From Actinomycetota bacterium (GTDB lineage: Bacteria; Actinomycetota; Thermoleophilia; Gaiellales; Gaiellaceae), in NCBI GenBank assembly GCA_013812265.1, contig JACCTQ010000097.1, positions 1 through 21,313 on the forward strand: a DNA stretch of 21,313 nucleotides, given 5' to 3'. Made by a program: the position numbers and the translations under genes. Positions 1-8,369 of this stretch are shown in pieces (the first letter of the stretch is position 1; each line of letters opens with the position of its first letter). Below the pieces are notes generated by a model that had not been told where the DNA came from, made no database searches, and was given only the letters and a program-made list of their open reading frames with translations.

Positions 1-448
1 CGGGACCGAGGACGGTGTCGCGGGCCGGGTGCTTGCATCCTTCGGCGTCACACGCGACGGGTTGGTCGGGAGCGTGGCCGGCGAGGTTGGCCGCGGATGC
101 CAGGCCCGACCGAGACACCTGGATTCCGACGCGCTCGCTTCGATTGGGATCGATCTGGACGAGGTGCGCCGCCGCGTCGAAGACGCATTCGGGCCCGGTG
201 CGCTGGAGAGGACGAGAGCCGGCGCACGTGCGCTTAGCGCGTCGCGACCGCTCGTCCCGAGGGCGCAGAGGGCGCTCCACATGGCTTCGAAGGAAGCCCG
301 CCGGTCCCGGCGCCCGTACGTGGGCACCGAGCATCTGCTGCTCGGTCTCCTCCGGGTGCGCGATTGCATGGCCGTCGCTCTTCTGCACCGGCGAGGGTTC
401 TCGGGCGACGAGGTGCGGGCGGCTGTACTGGCCGAGCTGAGGCGATAG
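1..448 (+). CDS. Clp N-terminal (ClpN) domain protein, 5' partial
   Basis: The reading frame is open to the left edge of the window, so the true start lies upstream. A GTG at 29 is in frame, but the residues before it (GTEDGVAGRV) already look like the middle of a Clp N repeat. The second repeat is clear: LVPRAQRALHMASKEA, then YVGTEHLLLGLLR and a helix ending in VLAELRR. It carries no AAA+ module and stops at TAG 446-448, two bases before the clpC start. Free-standing Clp N-domain proteins next to clpC are known in actinobacteria. A role as a ClpC accessory or substrate-binding protein is inference. The link region (DSDALASIGIDLDEVRRRV) also resembles Clp N helices. The family call is firm; the function is not. 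Confidence 0.8.
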   Translation, partial: GTEDGVAGRVLASFGVTRDGLVGSVAGEVGRGCQARPRHLDSDALASIGIDLDEVRRRVEDAFGPGALERTRAGARALSASRPLVPRAQRALHMASKEARRSRRPYVGTEHLLLGLLRVRDCMAVALLHRRGFSGDEVRAAVLAELRR

Positions 449-450
449 TC

Positions 451-2961
451 GTGTTCGAGCGATTCACGGAACGCGCTCGCCAGGTCGTCGTCCTCGCCCA
501 GGAAGAAGCACGCGCACTGAAGCACAACTACATCGGCACCGAGCACATCCTCCTCGGCCTCCTGCGGGAAGAGGAAGGGTTGGCCGCCCGCGTGCTCGAG
601 TCCCTCGACATCACGGTCGAGGAGGTGCGTGCGCAGGTCGCGCGCATCGTCGGTCAGGGAGACGAGGTCACGACGGGCCAGATTCCGTTTACTCCTCGTG
701 CCAAGAAGGTGCTCGAGCTTGCGCTGCGAGAGGCTCTCTCGCTCGGACACAACTACATCGGCACCGAGCACATACTGCTCGGGCTCGTGCGCGAGAACGA
801 AGGCGTGGCGGCTCGCATCCTGCTCGACTTCGACGCGGACGCCGAGAAGATTCGCAACGAGATCATCCGCATGCTCTCCGGTCCGGGTCGCCGCCAGCAG
901 GGCGGCAGCGCCCCCTCGGGCGAGAAGTCGAAGAGCTCGAAGCTGCTCGACCAGTTCGGGCGAAACTTCACGAAGCAGGCCGGTGAGGGCAAGCTCGATC
1001 CGGTGGTCGGCAGGCAGACCGAGATCGAGCGGATCATGCAGATCCTCGCGCGCCGCCAGAAGAACAATCCAGTGCTGATCGGAGAGCCCGGCGTGGGCAA
1101 GACCGCCGTCGTCGAGGGTCTCGCGCAGCGGATCTCGACCGGCCAGGTGCCGGAGCTTCTGAAGGGCAAGCAGATCTACTCGCTCGACCTGGCAGCGCTC
1201 GTGGCGGGCTCGAAGTACCGGGGCGAGTTCGAGGAGCGGCTGAAGAAGGTCATGAAGGAGATTCAGCAGCGCGGCGACATCATCCTGTTCATCGACGAGC
1301 TCCACAATCTCGTCGGCGCCGGCGCGGCCGAGGGCGCAATCGACGCGGCCTCCATCCTGAAGCCTGCGCTCGCGCGCGGCGAGTTGCAGACGATCGGCGC
1401 GACGACGCTGGACGAGTACCGCAAGTACCTGGAGCGCGACGCAGCGCTGGAGCGCCGCTTCCAGCAGATCCGCGTCGAGGAGCCCTCCGCGGACGACACG
1501 GTGCAGATCCTGCGCGGGCTCCGGGATCGCTACGAGGCGCATCACCGTTGCAAGATCTCCGATGCGGCACTGCACGCCGCCGCGGCGCTCTCCGACCGCT
1601 ACATCCAGGACCGCCACTTGCCGGACAAGGCAATCGACCTGATCGACGAGGCCGCATCGCGGATGCGCATCAAGACGATGAGCGCGCCGCCCCGCTACCG
1701 CGAGCTCGAGGAGCAGATCGATGATGTCCGTAAGAGCAAGGAAGCGGCCATCGAAGCCCAGGAGTTCGAGAAGGCCGCGAGCCTGCGCGACAAGGAGCGC
1801 AAGCTCACTCAGAAGAAGCGAGAGCTCGAGGAGAACTGGCGCAGCGAGGAGGGCGAGGAGCAGCCGGAGATCGGCGAGGAGGAGATCGCCGACATCGTCT
1901 CGATGTGGACGGGCATCCCTGTCTTCAAGCTGACCGAAGCCGAGTCGCAGAAGCTGATCCGCATGGAGGACGAGCTGCACAAGCGGGTGATCGGGCAGGA
2001 CCAGGCGATCGTCGCTGTGTCGAAAGCGATCCGGCGCGCGCGCGCGGGCATCAAGGATCCGAAGCGTCCCACCGGCTCCTTCATCTTCCTGGGACCGTCC
2101 GGCGTCGGGAAGACGGAGCTGGCCCGAACGCTCGCGGAGTTTCTATTTGGCGACGAGGACGCGATGATCCAGGTCGATATGTCCGAGTACATGGAGAAGC
2201 ACTCCGTGTCGCGGCTCGTCGGCTCCCCTCCGGGCTACATCGGCTACGACGAAGGCGGCCAGCTCACCGAGGCCGTACGACGGAAGCCGTACGCCGTCGT
2301 CCTCCTCGACGAGATCGAGAAGGCGCACCCGGACGTGTTCAACATCCTTCTGCAGATCCTCGAGGACGGGCGGCTGACCGACGCTCAGGGCCGGAAGGTC
2401 GACTTCCGGAACACGATCGTCATCATGACGTCGAACATCGGTGCGGCCACGATCTCGAAGAACCAGTCGCTTGGTTTCACCGTCTCGGACGAGAGCGGGC
2501 TCTCCTACGACGAGATGAAGGACCGGATCATGGGCGAGCTCAAGAAGGTCTTCCGACCCGAGCTATTGAACCGAATCGACGAGGTCATCGTCTTCCACAA
2601 GCTGACGAAGCAGGAGATCATGACGATCGTCGATCTCGTCTTGAACCGGCTGCGCGAGCAGATGGCGACCTACGAGACAACGATCCAGTTGACGGAAGAG
2701 GCGAAGGAGATGCTGGTGGACAAGGGCTACGACCCGACCATGGGCGCCCGACCGCTCCGTCGCGCGATCCAGCAGCACATCGAAGATCCACTCGCCGACT
2801 TCGTGCTCGGCCGCGAGCTGCAGCCGGGCTCGACGATTCTCGTCGACCGTAAGAACAAGGACGAGGTCGACATCACGGTCATTCCGGGTGCCCCGCCCGA
2901 GGATCTCGGCAAGGTGACGGTTCCGCCCGAGGACGAGGGGGAGCCCGTCGAAGAGGACTAG
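451..2961 (+). CDS. clpC: ATP-dependent Clp protease ATP-binding subunit ClpC
   Basis: Hsp100/AAA+ unfoldase that feeds substrates to ClpP in the cytoplasm. I choose the GTG at 451 (MFERFTERARQVVVLAQEEA), the family's usual N-terminus, giving 836 residues. A longer frame from 364 would overlap the upstream gene and add 29 unrelated residues. Two Clp N repeats occupy about residues 1-145. The first AAA+ domain has Walker A GEPGVGKT (about 211-218) and Walker B ILFIDELHN (about 278-286). A UVR-like coiled segment lies at about 417-465. The second AAA+ domain has Walker A GPSGVGKT (about 548-555) and VVLLDEIEKAHPD. The tail is acidic (PPEDEGEPVEED). The two-base gap to the upstream Clp N gene suggests one transcript. 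No ctsR, mcsA or mcsB lies in the visible 448 bases upstream. Confidence 0.98.
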   Translation: MFERFTERARQVVVLAQEEARALKHNYIGTEHILLGLLREEEGLAARVLESLDITVEEVRAQVARIVGQGDEVTTGQIPFTPRAKKVLELALREALSLGHNYIGTEHILLGLVRENEGVAARILLDFDADAEKIRNEIIRMLSGPGRRQQGGSAPSGEKSKSSKLLDQFGRNFTKQAGEGKLDPVVGRQTEIERIMQILARRQKNNPVLIGEPGVGKTAVVEGLAQRISTGQVPELLKGKQIYSLDLAALVAGSKYRGEFEERLKKVMKEIQQRGDIILFIDELHNLVGAGAAEGAIDAASILKPALARGELQTIGATTLDEYRKYLERDAALERRFQQIRVEEPSADDTVQILRGLRDRYEAHHRCKISDAALHAAAALSDRYIQDRHLPDKAIDLIDEAASRMRIKTMSAPPRYRELEEQIDDVRKSKEAAIEAQEFEKAASLRDKERKLTQKKRELEENWRSEEGEEQPEIGEEEIADIVSMWTGIPVFKLTEAESQKLIRMEDELHKRVIGQDQAIVAVSKAIRRARAGIKDPKRPTGSFIFLGPSGVGKTELARTLAEFLFGDEDAMIQVDMSEYMEKHSVSRLVGSPPGYIGYDEGGQLTEAVRRKPYAVVLLDEIEKAHPDVFNILLQILEDGRLTDAQGRKVDFRNTIVIMTSNIGAATISKNQSLGFTVSDESGLSYDEMKDRIMGELKKVFRPELLNRIDEVIVFHKLTKQEIMTIVDLVLNRLREQMATYETTIQLTEEAKEMLVDKGYDPTMGARPLRRAIQQHIEDPLADFVLGRELQPGSTILVDRKNKDEVDITVIPGAPPEDLGKVTVPPEDEGEPVEED

Positions 2962-2991
2962 CCAAACGGCCGCCTTTCGGCGGCCGTTTGG
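2962..2991 (+). terminator. strong hairpin after clpC, probable terminator
   Basis: Perfect 13-bp stem starting directly after the clpC TAG: CCAAACGGCCGCC, loop TTTC (2975-2978), then the exact complement to 2991. No T-tract follows, so it would be a non-canonical intrinsic terminator or a 3'-end stabilising structure. The other strand would form it equally well. The 96 bases from here to radA (2992-3087) contain no gene. Confidence 0.75.
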
Positions 2992-3075
2992 TGACGAGTT
3001 GCCGCGCCGCGGCCCGGCCGACCGCCGGGCGGCTGCTGACACCCTTTCGGCACAGACGCTGTCGGGCCCGGCTCG

Positions 3076-3087
3076 TACACTCGTTCG

Positions 3088-3088
<1 letters not shown>
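3076..3088 (+). promoter_or_regulatory. putative radA -10 element (TACACT), leaderless start
   Basis: TACACT at 3076-3081 is followed by exactly six bases and then the radA ATG at 3088. A transcript starting seven bases after the hexamer would begin at the A of the start codon. No Shine-Dalgarno sequence is visible before the ATG and no convincing -35 lies 16-18 bases upstream. The same arrangement recurs at other genes in the window. Confidence 0.5.
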
Positions 3089-4440
<1,352 letters not shown>

Positions 4441-5564
4441 GCGGCCGCACCCGTCGGTCGGCTTCACGCGTAGCCCGGGCGAGAACGACCCGCGTCTGGA
4501 CCCGAAGCTCCTTGCTGCGGTCTCCCGCATCGCGCCCGGCACAGGGCTTCGGCAGGGCATCGACGACATCATCCGGTCGCACGAGGGCGCCTTGATCGTG
4601 ATCGGCGAGCCGGCCAAGCTCGCGTTCCTCTTCTCGGGCGGAATCCGTCTCGACCAGCCACTCACGCCCCAGCTGCTCTACGAGCTGGCGAAGATGGACG
4701 GGGCGATCATCATCAACGCGAGCGGCTCGCGGCTCGTGTACGCCAACGTGCAGCTCATGCCCGACCCGGCCATCGCGTCGGCAGAGACCGGGACCCGCCA
4801 CCGGACCGCCGAGCGGGTCGCGAAGCAGACGGACGCCCTCGTGATCTCGATTTCCCAGCAGCGCGAGACCGTGACCGTCTTCGTCGGCGACAAGCGGTAC
4901 CAACTCGACTCCATTGCCGATGTGCTGGCGAAGACCAACCAGGCGCTCCACACGCTGGAGACGTACCGGCAGCGACTCGAGCAGGTGTTGACGCGACTGA
5001 CGGCGCTCGAGTTTCAGGGCGCCGTGATGCTCGACGACGTTCTCGTCGTCCTCCAGCGCGCCGAGCTCACGACACGCATGGCCGAAGAGATCGAGCGCGA
5101 CTGCGCCGAGCTCGGAAGCGAGGGTCGCCTGATTCGCATGCAGCTGCGGGAGCTCCTCGCGGACATCCCGGCCGAGAAGGCCGCCGTCGTCTACGACTAC
5201 CAGGCAGACCGGGATCGGCCGGCCGCGGAGACGCTCGAGCGGCTTGCCGCGGCCCCGTACGACGGGTTGCTGGAGCTCGAGACGATCGCGGAGCTGCTCC
5301 GGTATCCGAGGACGGTCAATCCACTCGACCAGGCGGTGTCACCGCGAGGCTACCGCGTGCTCTCCCATATTCCGCGTCTCCGGGACACGGTCATAAGACG
5401 GGTGGTGGGAACGCTTGACGGACTCGACGCGATCGTGCGAGCCTCGCACCGCGAGCTCGAGGCCGTCGAGGGCGTCGGCGAAGTTCGGGCTCGTGAGATC
5501 AGGGAAGGCCTGCGCCGGCTGCAGGAACACAACGTCGTCGATCGCTATCTTCAGCCCTAGGCAA

Positions 5565-5588
5565 GCTCGCTCCGAGCAGGGGTTTTTT
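5565..5588 (+). terminator. possible intrinsic terminator after disA
   Basis: A short stem GCTCG-CTC-CGAGC (5565-5577) is followed by AGGGG and then a run of six T (5583-5588). The stem is only 5 bp. An outer pairing of CCCT (5555-5558) with AGGG (5578-5581) could strengthen it, leaving a bulge. The hairpin plus T-run before an apparent new promoter supports the end of the radA-disA transcript. Confidence 0.55.
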
Positions 5589-5639
5589 GAGACAGGCGCC
5601 GCCTCGGCGAGCCTCAATGCTTCTGATGTTCGGAAAATC

Positions 5640-5664
5640 CCTGGAAAAGCTGGCATTTTCCAGG
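5640..5664 (+). promoter_or_regulatory. 9-bp inverted repeat over the carD -35 region, candidate operator
   Basis: CCTGGAAAA (5640-5648) and TTTTCCAGG (5656-5664) form a perfect inverted repeat with a 7-base spacer. The predicted carD -35 (5650-5655) lies in the spacer. A further GGAAAA at 5632-5637 repeats the one at 5643-5648 on the same strand, 11 bases apart, about one helical turn. The repeat lies upstream of the predicted transcription start, so it would act as DNA. This A/T-rich patch stands out in the GC-rich surroundings. The binding factor is unknown. Confidence 0.45.
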
Positions 5665-5679
5665 CGATTCCGGTATACT
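5650..5679 (+). promoter_or_regulatory. predicted carD promoter
   Basis: The -10 TATACT (5674-5679) matches the sigma-70 consensus in five of six positions. CTGGCA (5650-5655) at 18-base spacing matches TTGACA in four of six. Transcription would start near 5685-5687, giving a 5' UTR of about 67 bases before the TTG at 5753. Confidence 0.6.
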
Positions 5680-5690
5680 CACGTGCGGTC

Positions 5691-5714
5691 GCCGGCGAAT
5701 CTTCCTTCGCCGGC
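5691..5714 (+). promoter_or_regulatory. hairpin at the 5' end of the carD leader
   Basis: GCCGGCGAA (5691-5699) and TTCGCCGGC (5706-5714) form a perfect 9-bp stem with loop TCTTCC. It would lie within a few bases of the predicted mRNA 5' end. No T-run follows, so it is not a typical terminator. It could stabilise the mRNA or influence initiation. A small CCGT-GAT-ACGG stem follows at 5719-5729. Confidence 0.5.
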
Positions 5715-5752
5715 GGTTCCGTGATACGGCTCATTACAACCGGGAGGTCGAC

Positions 5753-6274
5753 TTGTACGACGTTGGCGAGAAGGTGGTGTATCCCCACCACGGTGCAGGA
5801 ACCGTCGTGAAGAAGGAAGTGCGCGAGGTTCTCGGGGATAAGCGCGAGTACCTGACCATTCAAATCCTGCACAACGACATGACAGTCAACGTGCCGTGCG
5901 AGAACGCCGAGAAGGTTGGCCTGCGCAAGGTGATCAACGAGGAAATGGTCGAGCTGGTCATGAAGGCGCTTACGGGCGACGGGACCGTGATGCCGAAGAA
6001 CTGGAACCGTCGGTTCAAGCACAACCGCGACAAGATGAAGACGGGCGACATCTTCGAGCTGGCGGAGGTCGTCCGGAACCTGTCGCTTCGCGACCATGAG
6101 AAGGGCCTCTCGACGGGCGAGAAGCAGATGTTCGTCAAGGCCAAGAAGATTCTCGCCAGCGAGCTCATGTACGCCAAGGAGATGGACGAGGAGGAAGCGG
6201 CCGTATGGCTGGACGACCTCCTGGCCGAAGTCGGAACGCCGGACGGCCAGGTCGCGGTCGGCGCAACCGTCTGA
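5753..6274 (+). CDS. carD: CarD family transcriptional regulator
   Basis: RNA polymerase-binding transcription factor of the CarD/CdnL family, which stabilises the open complex at many promoters. It has 173 residues. The N-terminal RNA polymerase-interaction domain runs from MYDVGEKVVYPHHGAGTV to about residue 60. The C-terminal helical domain contains W84 in PKNWNRRFK, matching the conserved tryptophan that contacts the upstream edge of the -10 bubble in mycobacterial CarD. It continues with GLSTGEKQMFVKAKKILASE, a family signature. The start is TTG 5753, supported by GGGAGG at 5742-5747 five bases upstream and by alignment to the usual N-terminus. The gene has its own predicted promoter and precedes ispD by 25 bases, as carD does in mycobacteria. 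Confidence 0.96.
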   Translation: MYDVGEKVVYPHHGAGTVVKKEVREVLGDKREYLTIQILHNDMTVNVPCENAEKVGLRKVINEEMVELVMKALTGDGTVMPKNWNRRFKHNRDKMKTGDIFELAEVVRNLSLRDHEKGLSTGEKQMFVKAKKILASELMYAKEMDEEEAAVWLDDLLAEVGTPDGQVAVGATV

Positions 6275-6299
6275 CTGAGAAGAGTTCCGACCTGCGCCG

Positions 6300-6974
6300 G
6301 TGAGCGTCTGGGCGGTGCTTGCCGCAGCGGGAAGAGGTGAGCGGCTCGGGCTGGAGCGACCGAAGGCATTCGCCCCGCTGCGTGGACGCCCGCTGCTCGC
6401 CGAGAGCCTCGAAAGGCTCGAGGCATCCGCCTGGGTCGAGGGGATGGTCGTCGCAGCGCCGCCCGGCTGGGAAGAACCGACGATCCTGCTTGCCGAGGAG
6501 CTCGGTTGCGGCAAGGTGGTCGCGTGCGTCCGGGGTGCCTCGAACCGGGCCGAGTCCGTGCGCGCGGCGCTCCTAGAGGTGCCGGCGGAGGCGGGCGTGG
6601 TGCTGGTTCACGACGCCGCGCGGCCCCTGCTGTCCGAGGACGTGATCGAGCGCGTGGTGTCGGCTCTCGGCAACGCATGGGACGGCGTCGTTCCGGCCCT
6701 CCCCTTCCCGGATACCGTCAAACGAGTCGAGGACGGCCGGGTGACCGAGACGCTCGACCGGACAGGGCTGGTAGGGGTGCAGACGCCTCAGGCGTTCATA
6801 GCGTCCGTCCTTCGACAAGCCTTCGCGGCTCCGCCGCAGAGTCTCGTCCGGGCCGGCGACTGCGCCTCTCTGGTGGAGGCCGCCGGCGGCCGGGTAGGCG
6901 TTGTCGAGGGAGATCGCCGGCTGCTGAAAGTGACAACGCTGGACGACCTCGGCGTTGTGGCCGCGATGCTGTGA
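6300..6974 (+). CDS. ispD: 2-C-methyl-D-erythritol 4-phosphate cytidylyltransferase IspD
   Basis: Third step of the non-mevalonate (MEP) isoprenoid pathway: transfers CMP from CTP to methylerythritol phosphate. It has 224 residues, a normal length. The nucleotide-binding loop is LAAAGRGERLG (7-17) with K22 in ERPKAF. Also seen are GASNRAESVRAAL, the VHDAARPLL motif, the LVGVQTPQAF segment and the final LLKVTTLDDL. The start is GTG 6300, giving MSVWAVLAAAGRG, 25 bases after carD. The stop TGA overlaps the next gene's GTG by four bases (GTGA, 6971-6974), so translation is probably coupled. Confidence 0.96.
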   Translation: MSVWAVLAAAGRGERLGLERPKAFAPLRGRPLLAESLERLEASAWVEGMVVAAPPGWEEPTILLAEELGCGKVVACVRGASNRAESVRAALLEVPAEAGVVLVHDAARPLLSEDVIERVVSALGNAWDGVVPALPFPDTVKRVEDGRVTETLDRTGLVGVQTPQAFIASVLRQAFAAPPQSLVRAGDCASLVEAAGGRVGVVEGDRRLLKVTTLDDLGVVAAML

Positions 6975-7786
6975 TCGCGGACTACCACATGCACCCGCGC
7001 GGGCCAGGCGAGTCGATCGAGCACACCCTGGAGACGGTAGAGCGGTACGTCGAGGTTGCCCGGCAGCGCGGAATCGACGAGATCGGGTTCACGGAGCACA
7101 TCTATTACTTTCGCGAGACACTCGACTTCTGGACGGTGCCCTACCAGTACGAGCGCTGCGTATACGGCCTCGACGCGTACTGCGACTCGGTGCTCGAGGC
7201 AAAGCGTCTAGGGCTCCCGGTCAAGCTCGGCCTCGAGGTGGACTGGGTGCCGGGGAGCGTCGAGGCCCTCGCGGAGCTCCTCGGCTCGTATGCCTGGGAC
7301 TACCTCCTCGGCTCGATTCACTACGTCGACGGACTCGGCATCGACAGCCGCCCGACGCTGATCGAGGAGCTCGGCGCCGAGCGCGCTTGGGAGCGTTACT
7401 TCGACGACCTGGCCTTGCTCGCGGTGAGCGGCCTCGTGGACGTCCTGGCTCACCCCGATCTGATCAAGTTCTTTGGCCGGCGAGTGGACGAGTTGCTCCT
7501 GAATCGCATCCACGACCGGTTCATCGGCCTCCTCGGCGACACGGGCGTCGCTCTCGAGATCTCAACGGCGGGACGCTACAAGCCGATCGGGGAGCTCTAT
7601 CCGGACCGTGCGCTCCTCGAGCGCGGCCTGGCTCGTGGCGTCCCTATCACCCTGGCCTCCGACGCCCACGCCTCCGAGAACGTCGGCCGGGATCTGGAGC
7701 AGGCGATCGCCTTGGCTCGCGACGTCGGATACACGACCATCACCATCTTCGAGGGGCGGCAAGGGCGCCAGGAGCTCCTCGGATGA
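6971..7786 (+). CDS. PHP-domain phosphatase, histidinol-phosphatase (HisJ/HisK) type
   Basis: PHP-superfamily metal-dependent phosphoesterase of 271 residues. It starts at GTG 6971, inside the ispD stop. Metal-binding motifs appear in order: DYHMHPRGP near the N-terminus, GFTEHIYYF, GLEVDWVPG, LLGSIHYVD, VLAHPDLIKFFG, LEISTAGRYKP and TLASDAHASENVG. These fit the histidinol-phosphatase branch, which dephosphorylates L-histidinol phosphate in histidine synthesis. No other his gene is nearby, so the substrate may differ. It separates ispD from ispF, which are adjacent or fused in most bacteria. The TGA stop forms part of the downstream hairpin. Confidence 0.88.
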   Translation: MIADYHMHPRGPGESIEHTLETVERYVEVARQRGIDEIGFTEHIYYFRETLDFWTVPYQYERCVYGLDAYCDSVLEAKRLGLPVKLGLEVDWVPGSVEALAELLGSYAWDYLLGSIHYVDGLGIDSRPTLIEELGAERAWERYFDDLALLAVSGLVDVLAHPDLIKFFGRRVDELLLNRIHDRFIGLLGDTGVALEISTAGRYKPIGELYPDRALLERGLARGVPITLASDAHASENVGRDLEQAIALARDVGYTTITIFEGRQGRQELLG

Positions 7787-7806
7787 GACGCCGCTTGCGG
7801 CGTCTC
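7785..7806 (+). terminator. hairpin at the end of the PHP gene
   Basis: GAGACGCCG (7785-7793) pairs perfectly with CGGCGTCTC (7798-7806) around a CTTG loop. The stem begins inside the TGA stop codon. No T-tract follows. It may terminate or attenuate the carD-ispD-PHP transcript before ispF. Confidence 0.55.
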
Positions 7807-7811
7807 CCTCA

Positions 7812-7838
7812 GGCCGTGCGGGCTTTGCCCGTGCGGCC
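7812..7838 (+). terminator. second hairpin before ispF, strand-specific
   Basis: GGCCGTGCGGGC (7812-7823) and GCCCGTGCGGCC (7827-7838) pair over 12 positions around a TTT loop. Two of the pairs are G-U wobbles in plus-strand RNA. In minus-strand RNA they would be A-C mismatches, so the structure favours the plus-strand transcript. With the previous hairpin it fills most of the 97-base gap before ispF. Confidence 0.5.
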
Positions 7839-7883
7839 GTCTGAAATGACCGGTCGACACGATGGAAGTCGAGAGATTCCGCT

Positions 7884-8369
7884 ATGACCGACATTCGCGC
7901 GGGCCTCGGAATCGACGCACACGCTTTCGGCGACGAGACGCCGCTCGTTCTGGCCGGCGTGGAGTTTCCCGGCCACCCGGGTCTCATCGGCCATTCCGAC
8001 GGGGATGTGATTACCCACGCGCTCATCGACGCGCTCCTCGGGGCAGCGCGCAGGGGCTCGATCGGCGAGCTGTTCCCTTCGTCGGATGCCGAGTGGCAGG
8101 GCGCCTCCTCGCTGCGTTTGCTCGAGCATGCCTATGAGGTGGTTCGAGCGGCGGGCTTCGAGCTCGTGAACGCCGACTGCCTCCTCGTCGGGGAGGAACC
8201 GCGCATCGCGGCTCACCAGGCGGCGATGAGTGCCCGGCTCGCCGAGGCGATGGCGGTGGAGCCCGGATGTGTCTCCGTGCGCGCCACGACAACCGACGGG
8301 CTTGGCTTCACCGGGCGGCGCGAAGGGCTCGCCGCGCAGGCCGTTGCCCTCCTGACGAGACGTTCCTAG
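7884..8369 (+). CDS. ispF: 2-C-methyl-D-erythritol 2,4-cyclodiphosphate synthase IspF
   Basis: Fifth step of the MEP pathway, forming the cyclodiphosphate and releasing CMP. It has 161 residues, normal for a stand-alone IspF. The zinc ligands are D11 and H13 (GIDAHAF) and H45 in HSDGDVITHA. The substrate region FPSSDAEWQGASS and the signature ATTTDGLGFTGRREG follow. That signature usually has Glu where Asp stands here, a mild change. The ATG at 7884 has only a weak GAGAG upstream. The TAG stop (8367-8369) overlaps the stop of the convergent kinase gene in a shared CTAG. Confidence 0.96.
   Translation: MTDIRAGLGIDAHAFGDETPLVLAGVEFPGHPGLIGHSDGDVITHALIDALLGAARRGSIGELFPSSDAEWQGASSLRLLEHAYEVVRAAGFELVNADCLLVGEEPRIAAHQAAMSARLAEAMAVEPGCVSVRATTTDGLGFTGRREGLAAQAVALLTRRS

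Noticed and set aside
364..450. Longer clpC start at 364
   Set aside because: It overlaps the Clp N gene and adds 29 residues unlike any ClpC N-terminus. GTG 451 gives MFERFTERA.
1905..2852. Plus-strand frame (315 codons) inside clpC
   Set aside because: Out-of-phase shadow of the second ClpC AAA+ domain, rich in Arg, Gly and Pro.
5339..6514. Large minus-strand frame (391 codons) opposite disA, carD and ispD
   Set aside because: It mirrors three confident genes and has no recognisable domain; long antisense frames are expected at this GC content.
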